Source: Deltaproteobacteria bacterium
Lineage (GTDB): Bacteria > Myxococcota_A > Polyangia > GCA-2747355 > JADLHG01
DNA length: 64,000 bases
Direction: 5' to 3'
Assembly: GCA_020848905.1 (NCBI GenBank)
Contig: JADLHG010000056.1
Span: forward strand, 62,001-126,000
The translations under genes were made by a program, and so were the position numbers. The notes under the pieces are model-generated. The model ran no database searches, was not told the DNA's origin, and was given only the letters and a program-made list of their open reading frames with translations. Of the stretch, positions 15,406 through 23,801 are shown piece after piece (the first letter of the stretch is position 1; each line of letters begins with the position of its first letter).

Positions 15406-16362
15406 TCATTCCTCGTCCGCCGAGCCGGCGAAGAGAGACCCCTGTTCCGCGGGCGGGGTCGGCCCCTCCGCGGGGACGATGGGACACCGCGCGGCGGGGA
15501 GGCCGGGGTTCTGGCAGCGGCAGGCCGAGAGGCGGATCCCCTGCTCGCGGCCGATGCGCTGCACGCGGCGCAGCAGCCCGTGGAGCTGGCGTTGCGGCAG
15601 GTGGTCGAAGGGGCTCGGGCGGTCGGATCCTTGCGACGGAAACGCGCCGAGGAGCAGCCGGAGGGCCTCCGGGGGCGCCTCGCGGCGGAGCTGCTCCGCG
15701 ACCCCCGGCCGGAGGTGCAGGAAGCTCACCATGGCCTGCGTGTGCCCGAGCGCGGAGAGGGCGGAGCAGAGCTTGCGCAGGCTCTCCGTCTCATCGTTGA
15801 CGTACGGGATGAGGGGATCCAGCCGCACCGCCGGGGTGAGGCCCGCGTCCTTCAGCCGCTGCAAAAGGAACAGCCGCTCGCGCGGCGAGGCGGTGCCGGG
15901 CTCCCAGCGCGCCACGTAGTCGGGCGAGAGCGACGGCAGGGGGATCGTGACCTGCACGCGGCCGGGGCGGCGCGCGAGCGCTCGCAGCGTCTCGGGGGGA
16001 ATGTCCCCCCGGGTGGCGAACGAGAGGCCGAGCCCCCGGTTGAGGACGATCTCCACGCAGGCGTGGGCCGTGGCCGCCACCGCCGGGCCGCCGAGGAAGG
16101 CGTCCGAAGCGGTGGAGAGCGCGACGAAGGGGGGGAGGGGGCGCTTGCGGCGCGGGCTGTCCAGCTCCTGCCGGAGGAGGGAGGGGAGCGACTGATAGAG
16201 CCCGACGGTGCCCGGGGGCGGGGCTCCGGGGTGGCAGCGGGCGTAGCAGAAGGTGCAGCGGGCGGCGCAGCCGCGGGTCACGTTGAGCGTGGCGAGCTCT
16301 CCGACGCACCCCAGCTCGCCGCGCGAGAGGGCATGGCTCTTCTGGGCCGCGACGAGCTCCAC
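15406..16362 (-). CDS. radical SAM protein (SplB-like repair/biosynthesis type)
   Basis: The product is 318 residues. The [4Fe-4S]-SAM motif CxxxCxxC is seen in 'RGCAARCTFCYARC' (about residues 30-43). Downstream are 'LSTASDAFLGG', 'SFATRGDIP', 'VTIPLPSL' and 'RLDPLIPYVND', which match the radical SAM barrel of the family around spore photoproduct lyase-like proteins. A C-terminal cluster 'CRCQNPGLPAARCP' could bind an extra Fe-S cluster or zinc. The substrate is unknown. It is transcribed separately from the transketolase pair upstream. Confidence 0.82.
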   Translation of the reverse strand: MELVAAQKSHALSRGELGCVGELATLNVTRGCAARCTFCYARCHPGAPPPGTVGLYQSLPSLLRQELDSPRRKRPLPPFVALSTASDAFLGGPAVAATAHACVEIVLNRGLGLSFATRGDIPPETLRALARRPGRVQVTIPLPSLSPDYVARWEPGTASPRERLFLLQRLKDAGLTPAVRLDPLIPYVNDETESLRKLCSALSALGHTQAMVSFLHLRPGVAEQLRREAPPEALRLLLGAFPSQGSDRPSPFDHLPQRQLHGLLRRVQRIGREQGIRLSACRCQNPGLPAARCPIVPAEGPTPPAEQGSLFAGSADEE

Positions 16363-16427
16363 CCTCGAACGGTATCAGGATCCACGCGCCGCCGCCTCAC
16401 GGCCGCGACCGCGGGGCGGGGCGGAGG

Positions 16428-17360
16428 TCAGCGGGCGAGTGCCTTCTTGGCCTCGACGTAGATTCCCGCCGCGTCGAGCGCGTGCTTGGCGTAGAGCTCC
16501 TCGGGGCTGCCGGACTCGCCGAACTCCCTGAGCCCCACGCGCCGGACGCGGGTCGGGGCGTGCTCGGCCAGCGCCTCGCACACGGCCGAGCCGAGGCCTC
16601 CGACGACCGAATGGTCCTCGACGGTCAGCACGACCCCGCAGGGGCGCGCGAGCTCGGCCAGCCGCGCGCCGTCCACGGGGTTCAGCGTGTGCAGGTTCGC
16701 CACGGCGGCCTGGATCCCTTCGGACTCGAGGCGCCGCGCCGCCTCGAGAGCCCCGCCGACCGTCCCCCCCGAGGCGCAGATCAGCAGATCCTTGCCGGGG
16801 CGCAGGAGGTCCGGCTGCCCGAGCTGGAAGCGGTAGCGCTCGTCGTGGACCCGCGGCACCTTCTGCCGGGTGAGGCGCAGAAACGCGGGACCCTCGTGCG
16901 CGCGGACCAGGTACTCCACCATCTGGGCGGTCTCCAGGTCGTCGGCCGGTTGCAGCACGGCCAGGTTGGGGAGCGTGCGCAGCATCCCGACGTCCTCGAG
17001 CGCCATCTGGGTGTAGCCGTCGGGACCGACCGCGCAGCCCGAGTGCGTGCCCACGATCGTCACGTTCGCGTGGTTGTAGGCCACCGAGACCTTGATCTGG
17101 TCGAAGCGGCCGGTCACGAAGCACGAGAAGGAGCAGCAGAAGACGCGCTTGCCCGTGGCGGCGAGCCCCGCCGCCGTGCCGAGCATGTTGCTCTCCTGGA
17201 TCCCCATCTGAAAGAAGCGCTCGGGGTAGGCGTGCGCGAACTTGGCCGAACGCGTGGACTCCGAGAGATCCGCGTCCAGCACGACCAGGTTCGGCACCTC
17301 GGCGCCGAGCCGCAGGAGCGTCTGTCCGAAGGTGTCCCGGGTGGCTGTGGGTTGACTCAT
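16428..17360 (-). CDS. transketolase C-terminal subunit (split transketolase)
   Basis: The product is 310 residues. ATG 17360 overlaps the stop of the N-terminal subunit by 4 nt (ATGA). It carries the pyrimidine-binding domain ('VVLDADLSESTRS', 'GIQESNMLGTAAGLA', 'HSGCAVGPDGYTQ') and the C-terminal transketolase domain ('VEDHSVVGGLGSAV'). Together with the N-terminal half it transfers two-carbon ketol units in the pentose phosphate/Calvin-type pathway. Split transketolases of about 300+290 residues are common in bacteria and archaea and may also serve DHAP- or aromatic-precursor-type reactions, so the physiological substrate is not certain. Confidence 0.9.
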   Translation of the reverse strand: MSQPTATRDTFGQTLLRLGAEVPNLVVLDADLSESTRSAKFAHAYPERFFQMGIQESNMLGTAAGLAATGKRVFCCSFSCFVTGRFDQIKVSVAYNHANVTIVGTHSGCAVGPDGYTQMALEDVGMLRTLPNLAVLQPADDLETAQMVEYLVRAHEGPAFLRLTRQKVPRVHDERYRFQLGQPDLLRPGKDLLICASGGTVGGALEAARRLESEGIQAAVANLHTLNPVDGARLAELARPCGVVLTVEDHSVVGGLGSAVCEALAEHAPTRVRRVGLREFGESGSPEELYAKHALDAAGIYVEAKKALAR

Positions 17361-18214
17361 CGGACCGCCTCCGTGGTCGGGAGCCCCGCCTTGGCGCGCA
17401 CCTCGGCGATGGCTCGGTCGGCCTCCTCGCGCGTCGGCGAGACGCCGTGCCAGTTCACCGCGTTCTCCATGAACGAGACGCCTTTGCCCTTCACGGTGTG
17501 CGCGACGATCATCGTGGGGCGCCCGCGCGTGGCGGCGGCCTCGTCGAGGGCGTCCACGATCTGTCGGAAGTCGTGGCCGTCGATGGAGGTCACGTGCCAG
17601 CCGAAGGCGCGCCATTTGTCGGGCAGCGGCTCGAGGTCCATCACGTCGCGGACGTACCCGTCGATCTGCGCCTTGTTGTAGTCCAGGATGGCCGTCAGGT
17701 TGTCCACGCGGTACTTCACCGCCGACATGGCCGCCTCCCAGACCTGCCCCTCCTGGCTCTCGCCGTCCCCGAGGAGGCAGTAGACGCGCGTGTCCCGCCG
17801 GTCCAGGCGCGCGCCGAGGGCGATCCCCTGGGCCACGCTCAACCCCTGGCCCAGCGATCCCGTGGAGGCCTCGACCCCCGGGAGCCACCGGCTGCACGGG
17901 TGACCCTGCAGTGGCGACCCGAGCTTGCGCAGGCTCCAGAGCTGATGGCGGGGGAAGTAGCCGAGGTCGGCCATCACCGCGTACTGGGCCGGCACCCCGT
18001 GCCCCTTGCTCATGACGAAGCGGTCTCGCTCGGGCCAGTTCGGTTCCGTCGGGCGATGCCGCAGTTTGTAGTGGTAGACGGCGCTCACGAGGTCGATCGC
18101 CGAGAGCGAGCCCCCCGGATGACCGGAGCCAGCCTCGGCGAGCATCTCGAGGATGTCTACCCGGTAGCGAGGCGCCTTGGCCTCCAGCGTTCGAATCAGG
18201 GCTGCCTTATCCAT
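17357..18214 (-). CDS. transketolase N-terminal subunit (split transketolase)
   Basis: The product is 285 residues from ATG 18214, behind GGAGGAG. The TPP-binding domain shows 'GSGHPGGSLSAIDLV', 'DRFVMSKGHG', 'GSLGQGLSVAQG' and the Mg-TPP motif 'LLGDGESQEGQVWEA' with Asn about 30 residues later ('LDYNKAQ'). It binds thiamine diphosphate with the C-terminal subunit to make the working enzyme in the cytoplasm. A good promoter lies at 18240-18267. Confidence 0.92.
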   Translation of the reverse strand: MDKAALIRTLEAKAPRYRVDILEMLAEAGSGHPGGSLSAIDLVSAVYHYKLRHRPTEPNWPERDRFVMSKGHGVPAQYAVMADLGYFPRHQLWSLRKLGSPLQGHPCSRWLPGVEASTGSLGQGLSVAQGIALGARLDRRDTRVYCLLGDGESQEGQVWEAAMSAVKYRVDNLTAILDYNKAQIDGYVRDVMDLEPLPDKWRAFGWHVTSIDGHDFRQIVDALDEAAATRGRPTMIVAHTVKGKGVSFMENAVNWHGVSPTREEADRAIAEVRAKAGLPTTEAVR

Positions 18215-18239
18215 CTCTCCTCCGCGTCGAGCGCCGCGC

Positions 18240-18267
18240 ATTGTACTTTTGCGCGCTCGGAGATCAA
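18240..18267 (-). promoter_or_regulatory. sigma-70 promoter of the transketolase operon
   Basis: On the minus strand TTGATC (18267-18262), a 16-nt spacer and TACAAT (18245-18240). The transcript would start about 19 nt before the ATG at 18214, leaving room for the GGAGGAG site. Confidence 0.6.
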
Positions 18268-18292
18268 TCGGTTTGGGGCGGGTCCCAGATTG

Positions 18293-18321
18293 TTGGCCTG
18301 CTGGGCGCGCTCTGGTATGAA
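18293..18321 (+). promoter_or_regulatory. promoter of the outer-membrane protein gene, probably leaderless
   Basis: TTGGCC (18293-18298), a 17-nt spacer and TATGAA (18316-18321) sit 6 nt before ATG 18328, so the predicted first base is at or next to the start codon. Confidence 0.6.
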
Positions 18322-18327
18322 CGGGGA

Positions 18328-18927
18328 ATGAAGAAGCTTGTCATTCTGACTGCCTTGGCTCTCGCGACGGCTGCGACGCCCGCCCTGGCGCGCGCGAAGA
18401 ACTTCGACCTGGCTGGCAAGTACGAGCTCTCGGGGGGCCTCGGCTTCGCCGCCGATGTCTCGTACTGGACCCCGGGGGGCTTCAAGTGGTTCAACGACTT
18501 CGGGATCAAGCTCTCGAGGCTGACCTGGCTCAACCTGCAGTTCAACATCGTGGCCGGCGGCACGGGGGGACGCGGGGCCTGCTACTACGACAGGCGCGGG
18601 AACTGGGTCTGCGACAAGCAGTCCTACTTCGGCGGGACGGCGCTCGAGTTCGCGGGCGGGGTGAAGCTGAAGTGGAAGCTGCCCACGGTGCCGGTGCAGA
18701 TCCACGCCAAGTTCGGCGGGGCGCTCCCGCTCATCTTCTTCGACGGATTCCGGGGAGTGGGGATCGTCTTCCGGGGCGGCGTGGGGGCGCGCTACTTCTT
18801 CGTCCCCACCTTCGGGGTGGGGGCGGAGCTGGTGCACAACCTGGGTCCCGCCTTCCTGAACCGCGGCGCGGGCGTGCAGGTGTACGCCAGCGTGGAGATG
18901 AACTTCGGCGTGGAGTGGCGCTTCTGA
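18328..18927 (+). CDS. outer-membrane beta-barrel-like protein
   Basis: The product is 199 residues. Signal peptide 'MKKLVILTALALATAATPALA' with a cleavage site after residue 21. The mature part has alternating polar/hydrophobic strands rich in Gly, Phe, Tyr and Trp ('ADVSYWTPGGFKWF', 'FRGGVGARYFFVPTFGVGAELVH'), and ends in an aromatic residue (WRF), as expected for outer-membrane barrels. Two Cys around 'GACYYDRRGNWVCD' could form a disulfide in a loop. Function unknown. The upstream promoter is so close that the mRNA is probably leaderless. Confidence 0.75.
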   Translation: MKKLVILTALALATAATPALARAKNFDLAGKYELSGGLGFAADVSYWTPGGFKWFNDFGIKLSRLTWLNLQFNIVAGGTGGRGACYYDRRGNWVCDKQSYFGGTALEFAGGVKLKWKLPTVPVQIHAKFGGALPLIFFDGFRGVGIVFRGGVGARYFFVPTFGVGAELVHNLGPAFLNRGAGVQVYASVEMNFGVEWRF

Positions 18928-19139
18928 CGCGCCCGAGGCACCGTCGGGGGCGATCCCTGGGACCGGTCCTGTAGTGTGCGGTCTACGCTTGGGTAGTTCA
19001 CCCCCACCTCCAAGGTGCGGGCCGCGGTGCGGCAGCCTCGATACTCCGTCGAGACCACAGCGATGACCGGCGCGGCCAGCCTCGGCCGCTTCTGGCACGT
19101 CCCTCGCAGGATCCTCAGGTCCTGGAGGGCAATGACGCG

Positions 19140-19874
19140 ATGAAGGGCCTTTTCCGTCGGCTTCTGAGCAAGGACGAACCGCTGGGTGACCTGGCCACCG
19201 AGGACTGGGGCCCCGTGCCGGGGGGGACGGAGGCGCAGCCGGGGGATTGGGGGGAATGGCTGATCGACGATGCGCCGGGCAAGACCGGCCCGCTGCCCGC
19301 GTTGGCGGCCGAGGAGGGGGCGCCGGCTCCGGTCGCCGCCGCGCCGCCGCGTCGCGCGGACGGACCGGGGCAGACCGGGCCCCAGCTCGCCGTGCGCGAG
19401 GAGGCTCCGTCGCCGTCCACGTTTCTGGACGCGCTGACCGAGGAGGAGCGCGCGATCATCGCGCAGCAGCAGGCGGCCGAGGCGGTGCTCTCCGGGCCGG
19501 ACGAGGTGTCGGCGGCGCCGGGGACGCCAGCCGCGCTTCCGGCGACGGCCCCCATGGGCCTCGAGCAGGTGGTCACGGAGCCGGCGGCGGAGGCCCCTAT
19601 CGAGGCGCCGCTCGTCGCCGTGTCCAGCTCTCCCTTCGCCCCCGTCGCTCCGGCGGGGAGGGGCGTCGCGCGTCGCTCGCCGATGACCGTGGCGGCCGGC
19701 GCCAGGACGCCCCGCGCGCGCATCCACACCCGGCGCGGGATCGGGGACGAACGCGTCGAGCGAGGCGGAGGGCTAGCTCGCCTCGCGACGCCGCTGCCCC
19801 CCGCGGTGCAGCAGATGTCGACCTACCTGACGGAGGAGGAGCTGCGCATCATCGAGAAGCAGCTCGGCGGGTAG
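19140..19874 (+). CDS. hypothetical Ala/Pro-rich protein with two LTEEExxII motifs
   Basis: The product is 244 residues, mostly low-complexity Ala, Pro, Glu and Gly, probably disordered. Two similar short helices stand out: 'ALTEEERAIIAQQQ' (about residues 98-112) and 'YLTEEELRIIEKQ' at the very C-terminus. The repeated motif suggests two copies of a short binding helix. The N-terminus 'MKGLFRRLLSKDE' is a basic amphipathic helix that could touch membrane. No family recognised. It lies 33 nt before pepT, whose own promoter overlaps its end. Confidence 0.55.
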   Translation: MKGLFRRLLSKDEPLGDLATEDWGPVPGGTEAQPGDWGEWLIDDAPGKTGPLPALAAEEGAPAPVAAAPPRRADGPGQTGPQLAVREEAPSPSTFLDALTEEERAIIAQQQAAEAVLSGPDEVSAAPGTPAALPATAPMGLEQVVTEPAAEAPIEAPLVAVSSSPFAPVAPAGRGVARRSPMTVAAGARTPRARIHTRRGIGDERVERGGGLARLATPLPPAVQQMSTYLTEEELRIIEKQLGG

Positions 19875-19900
19875 ACGCCCCCGCGCGATTTTTGTAGGGT
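19872..19900 (+). promoter_or_regulatory. candidate leaderless-type promoter of pepT
   Basis: TAGACG (19872-19877), a 17-nt spacer and TAGGGT (19895-19900) lie 6 nt before ATG 19907. No Shine-Dalgarno site is present between them, in keeping with a leaderless mRNA. Confidence 0.5.
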
Positions 19901-19906
19901 CGGCCC

Positions 19907-21166
19907 ATGTCCACCCTCCCCGCCGTCGCCGAGCGTCTCCTTCGCTACGTCCGCTACGATACCCAGTCCGACGAGTCCTCGAACAGCGTCCCGAGCACCT
20001 TGAAGCAGCTCGAGCTGTCACGGCTGCTCGTGCAGGAACTGCAGCAGCTCGGGCTCGCGGACGCCGAACTCGACGCCCGCGGCTGCGTGATGGCCACCCT
20101 GCCGGGCAACGTCGCCCATCCGGTGCCCATCATCGCCCTCATGGCCCACGTGGATACGTCGCCCGAGCTCACCGGGGCCAACGTCCAGCCGCAGGTCCAC
20201 GCGGCGTACGACGGAGGACCGCTCCGGCTCGGCGGCGAGTACCTCCTGACGCCGGAGCAGTGTCCCGAGCTTCGCGACCACGTGGGGCACACGATCATCA
20301 CCACCGATGGGAGCACGCTGCTCGGCGCGGACGACAAGGCCGGGATCGCGGAGATCATGACTCTGCTCGAGCGGCTCGCGCGCGACCCGAAGATCCCGCA
20401 CGGCACCCTCCGCGTGGCCTTCTCGTGCGACGAGGAGATCGGGCGCGGGGCGGACCGCGTCGACGTGAGGAAGCTGGGCGCGCAGTACGGCTACACGGTG
20501 GATGGGGAGACCTGGGGCCAGGTGGAGAACGAGACCTTCTGCGCCGATTCGGCGCACGTGACCTGCAAGGGGGTGAACGTCCACCCGGGCTACGCCAAGG
20601 ACAAGCTGGTCAACGCGCTGAAGGTGGCGGCGCGCTTCGTCGAGCTCCTCCCGCGCGCAGAGAGCCCGGAGGCGACCTCGGGGCGCCACGGCTACGTCCA
20701 TCCGGTCGCCGTGAAGGGGGGCGTCGAGGAGGCCGTGGTGAAGCTCATCCTGCGGCACTTCGAGCTGGACGGGCTCGAGGCGCAGCATCGCCTGGTAGCC
20801 GAGGTGGCCGAGAAGGCGCAGGCCGCCTTCCCCGGCGCGCGCGTGTTCGTCAGCTTCGAGGAGAGCTACCGCAACATGCGCTACGTGCTCGACCACCATC
20901 CGGACGTCGTGCAGCACGCGCTGGACGCGGTGCGCCGGGCGGGGCTACAGCCCGAGCTCCACGCCATTCGCGGTGGCACCGACGGAGCGCGCCTGTCGTA
21001 CATGGGGCTGCCCACGCCCAACATCTTCACCGGGGCGCACATGTTTCACAGCCGCTACGAGTGGGTCGCGGTGGAGGCCATGGAGGCCGCCGTGGAGACG
21101 CTCGTGCAGCTGGTCCAGATCTGGGTCGAGCGGAGCGCGGTCGAGGCCCCGGTCGCGCCGCGGTGA
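19907..21166 (+). CDS. pepT: peptidase T (tripeptide aminopeptidase, M20 family)
   Basis: The product is 419 residues, the usual length. Metal ligands and catalytic residues are visible in 'MAHVDTSPE' (His and the following Asp), 'LLGADDKAGIAE' (bridging Asp), 'SCDEEIGRGAD' (general base Glu-Glu) and 'YTVDGE' (Asp), plus a late His in 'TGAHMFHSRYEWV'. It removes the N-terminal residue from tripeptides in the cytoplasm using two zinc ions. Its stop codon directly abuts the stop of the convergent Nudix gene (21166/21167). Confidence 0.93.
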   Translation: MSTLPAVAERLLRYVRYDTQSDESSNSVPSTLKQLELSRLLVQELQQLGLADAELDARGCVMATLPGNVAHPVPIIALMAHVDTSPELTGANVQPQVHAAYDGGPLRLGGEYLLTPEQCPELRDHVGHTIITTDGSTLLGADDKAGIAEIMTLLERLARDPKIPHGTLRVAFSCDEEIGRGADRVDVRKLGAQYGYTVDGETWGQVENETFCADSAHVTCKGVNVHPGYAKDKLVNALKVAARFVELLPRAESPEATSGRHGYVHPVAVKGGVEEAVVKLILRHFELDGLEAQHRLVAEVAEKAQAAFPGARVFVSFEESYRNMRYVLDHHPDVVQHALDAVRRAGLQPELHAIRGGTDGARLSYMGLPTPNIFTGAHMFHSRYEWVAVEAMEAAVETLVQLVQIWVERSAVEAPVAPR

Positions 21167-21739
21167 TCAGGGCTCGAGGAGTGCGAGGAGCCCGACGAGC
21201 ATGCGGTAGGTGAGCCCCCAGAGCACCTGGTCCTCGACGCGCCAGCCGGGAAGCACGAGCTCCTGGCCCTTGTGTGGGTAGCGCACCTGGGTGGCCGCGG
21301 CGGGGTCGCGCAGCCAGGCCAGCTCGACCCAGTGGATGCGCTGGACCTCGTGGCTGAGCGCCGGGGTCACCTCCCGCTCGAGCGAGAAGACGAACGGGCT
21401 GATCACCAGGGGCACCGCGCGCCCCTGCGCGATCGCCGGGAGGTCGTCGAGTCGGCCAAGGAGCTGCGCGTCGGCCGCGAGGTCGATCGCGACTTCCTCG
21501 AGCGTCTCGCGTCGTGCCGCCGCGAGGGGGTCTTCGTCGGTCGCGTCGACGCGGCCGCCCGGCAGGGCGAGGTGTCCGGACCACGGGTCGTCGGGGTGTT
21601 CGGCCCGGTGGATGACGAGCACCTCCGGCGAGCGCGCGCCCTGGCGCAGGATCACCGCCACGGCGGCGCGCTTCGGGCACACCGCCTCGGCGATGAGCTC
21701 CGGGCGATGTGCGCCGAGGCGCTCGCGCCAACCTTTCAT
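21167..21739 (-). CDS. Nudix hydrolase, CoA pyrophosphatase-like
   Basis: The product is 190 residues. The Nudix box begins at 'GGRVDATDEDPLAAARRET' and ends in LEEV, a good GX5EX7REUXEEXGU match. The preceding 'HPDDPWSGHLALPGG' resembles the NUDL-type UPF0035 signature of CoA pyrophosphatases (NudL/YeaB). It would hydrolyse CoA or a related diphosphate into two phosphorylated halves. Substrate is by family resemblance. It abuts pepT tail to tail with no intergenic base. Confidence 0.85.
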   Translation of the reverse strand: MKGWRERLGAHRPELIAEAVCPKRAAVAVILRQGARSPEVLVIHRAEHPDDPWSGHLALPGGRVDATDEDPLAAARRETLEEVAIDLAADAQLLGRLDDLPAIAQGRAVPLVISPFVFSLEREVTPALSHEVQRIHWVELAWLRDPAAATQVRYPHKGQELVLPGWRVEDQVLWGLTYRMLVGLLALLEP

Positions 21740-21748
21740 GCGGGGAGT

Positions 21749-22231
21749 CTACTGCAGGACCGCCATCTGGAAGCCGGCGACCGTCAGCGGGGCGCGGCTC
21801 TTCGGGAAGCGCACGCCCTTCAGCTTGGCGAGGACGCAGCGGCTGAGCGGCGAGCCGCGCACCTGATTCACCCGCGCGTCGGCCACCTGCCCGTCGGCCT
21901 TCACGACCACCTCCACGCGGGCGCGCGCGCCGGAGAGGCTCGGGTCGCGCCGTCGTGCCTCCACGAAGCAGGGCTCGATCCGCGACGTGTGACTCTGGAG
22001 GATCTGATCCACCTGTTCGCCGGAGAGGCCGCCGTCTTCGCCGCTGCGGTCCATGCGTACTACCTGGGCCGCGCAGAAGAGGTCCTTGCAGCGCGCGTTC
22101 TTCGAGGGGGCGCCCTTGGCCGCGCGCCGCGCCGTGGCCCCGCCCTTGCTCCGGGCCTTGCGAGCGACCGCACGCGGAGGGAAGGCGGCCCAGGCGAGGA
22201 ACACGGCGGCTACCAGCATCCAGCGCGTCAT
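21749..22231 (-). CDS. secreted protein with AgmX/PglI-type C-terminal domain
   Basis: The product is 160 residues. The N-terminal signal 'MTRWMLVAAVFLAWAAFPPRAVA' is followed by a basic linker with a Cys pair ('ARCKDLFCA'). The C-terminal about 95 residues have the AgmX/PglI domain pattern common in Myxococcota: 'ILQSHTSRIEPCFVEA', 'VEVVVKADGQVADARV', 'LSRCVLAKLKGVRFP'. The two Cys probably pair. This domain resembles TonB-like energy transducer ends. ATG 22231 overlaps the stop of the upstream protease gene by 4 nt, so both are made together. Confidence 0.75.
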   Translation of the reverse strand: MTRWMLVAAVFLAWAAFPPRAVARKARSKGGATARRAAKGAPSKNARCKDLFCAAQVVRMDRSGEDGGLSGEQVDQILQSHTSRIEPCFVEARRRDPSLSGARARVEVVVKADGQVADARVNQVRGSPLSRCVLAKLKGVRFPKSRAPLTVAGFQMAVLQ

Positions 22232-23628
22232 GATCGTACCTTCAGGATACCGCAAACGCGCCATGGGGACCGCCGCCTCGCCACGAGCAGGGCCAGAGCC
22301 GCGAGGAGCCAGGCCCCGGCGCCGCTCGTCGGGTTCGCGAAGGGGACCAGCGCGCACCCCGAGGAGGTCTCGCTCCCGGTTGCTGCGCCTCCGGGGGAGG
22401 TTCCGGGGAGCAGGGCACAGGCGTGCCGGCCGCTCCCCGCCGGGAGGCACTCCATCCCCTCGCCGCAGCCGGTGGAGGGGGTGCAGAGCTGCGTGCAGAA
22501 CGTGGCTCCGTCGGGGCCCGCGCCGCAGAGGCCGCTCTCACACTGATCGCTCCCGGCGCACGAGCCGCCGAGGGGGGCCTTGACGGCGCTCAGGGCGATG
22601 CAGGCTCCCTTGTCCCCGGACGCAGGCTGGCAGGCGAAACCCTGAGGGCAGCTCGGGGCGCTCAGGCTACACAGCCGCGAGCAGACCTTCGCCCCCTGGA
22701 AGCCGACGCAGAGGTTCGCCACGCACTCGCTCGAGCTCGCGCAGCGGTCTCCGAGCGGCTTGCGCGTGGTGGTGGGCGGCGGCGGGGGCTCGCACGGCGC
22801 GCTGAGGCCGCTGCCGCACGGGAGCGACCCGACGACGCCGTGGATCCACTCGGCGTACATGTCGACGCGGGTCTCCACGCTCCCCATGGTGCAGTTCTCT
22901 CCGGCGCGCGAGGCCACGCCGATCACGCGCCAGTCGTACCCCTCGCCGGCGTCGAGGTCGCCGAGGGTGGGCCCGCCGGAGTCGCCGCGGCACTTCTGCG
23001 GGCCTTGCGGGGCGTAGATCCAGAGCTCGTGCGTGCCGACCTGGAAGATGCTGGTGATCCCCTGATAGCGCACGCCGGTGCTCTGCTCGCTCGCCGCGTT
23101 CGTCTGGCCGAACCCGATGACCTCGACCGGCCGGTTCGTCTGCACGAGCGTCGCCACCTCCGCCTTCCGTACGAGCTTCACCGGTTCGACGCCCGTCACG
23201 GCCCTGGCGAGCTTGACCAGCGCGATGTCGTCGTAGACCGCGAGCTGACCGGGGGGCGTGCCGTTCGTGTAGCTCGGGTGCGCGTGCATTTCGGCGATGG
23301 GGACCACGCGCGAGGCCACGTCCGCCGCGTGCACGTTCCCTCCGAGGTAGAAGCCGGTGGGCGTCCCGGCCGGCACCTGCGCGATGCAGTGAGCGGCGGT
23401 GAGGACCCAATCCTTGGCCACGAGCGTGCCGGTGCAGAAGGCCTGGTAGTAGCCGGGGACGTTGAGGACCAGGGCGCCGACCCCCGGCAGGAGCGCGTCG
23501 GAGATCGCCTGTCCTCCGATCAGGGGAGCGCTCCTCGCCGCGACGGGCCGGGAACTCTCGTCGGCGCACCCGAGGCCTGCCAGCGAGAGCATCAGCGCCA
23601 TCATCTTCCGGGGGAACCGTGCAGCCAT
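22228..23628 (-). CDS. secreted trypsin-like serine protease with MYXO-CTERM-like anchor
   Basis: The product is 466 residues. A hydrophobic leader ends near 'GLGCAD', possibly a lipobox. The S1 domain (about residues 35-270) has all three catalytic residues: His in 'LTAAHC', Asp in 'YDDIALVKL' and Ser in 'KCRGDSGGP'. Two Cys-rich modules follow (about 290-415: 'CASSSECVANLCVG', 'CAGSDQCESGLCG'), like Dickkopf/EB-type repeats of myxobacterial secreted proteins. The end 'SSGCAL', one TM helix and 'ARRRSPWR' fit the MYXO-CTERM sorting signal. Likely a surface or exported protease. Confidence 0.87.
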   Translation of the reverse strand: MAARFPRKMMALMLSLAGLGCADESSRPVAARSAPLIGGQAISDALLPGVGALVLNVPGYYQAFCTGTLVAKDWVLTAAHCIAQVPAGTPTGFYLGGNVHAADVASRVVPIAEMHAHPSYTNGTPPGQLAVYDDIALVKLARAVTGVEPVKLVRKAEVATLVQTNRPVEVIGFGQTNAASEQSTGVRYQGITSIFQVGTHELWIYAPQGPQKCRGDSGGPTLGDLDAGEGYDWRVIGVASRAGENCTMGSVETRVDMYAEWIHGVVGSLPCGSGLSAPCEPPPPPTTTRKPLGDRCASSSECVANLCVGFQGAKVCSRLCSLSAPSCPQGFACQPASGDKGACIALSAVKAPLGGSCAGSDQCESGLCGAGPDGATFCTQLCTPSTGCGEGMECLPAGSGRHACALLPGTSPGGAATGSETSSGCALVPFANPTSGAGAWLLAALALLVARRRSPWRVCGILKVRS

Positions 23629-23801
23629 GACATTCTCCTACTAACTAGGCTCGCTCGTCGTCCCGCCTTCCGCCGTTCCTCCACCCATCCAGAGATGCGC
23701 GCGCGAGGAGCCGGTGCGTCCTTCGAAGTCTCTCGCTGCGCAATTTGGACGCGTAGAGTAGCATGGCCCCCTGGTTCGGGGGAGTCATCGCGCAAGGACC
23801 G

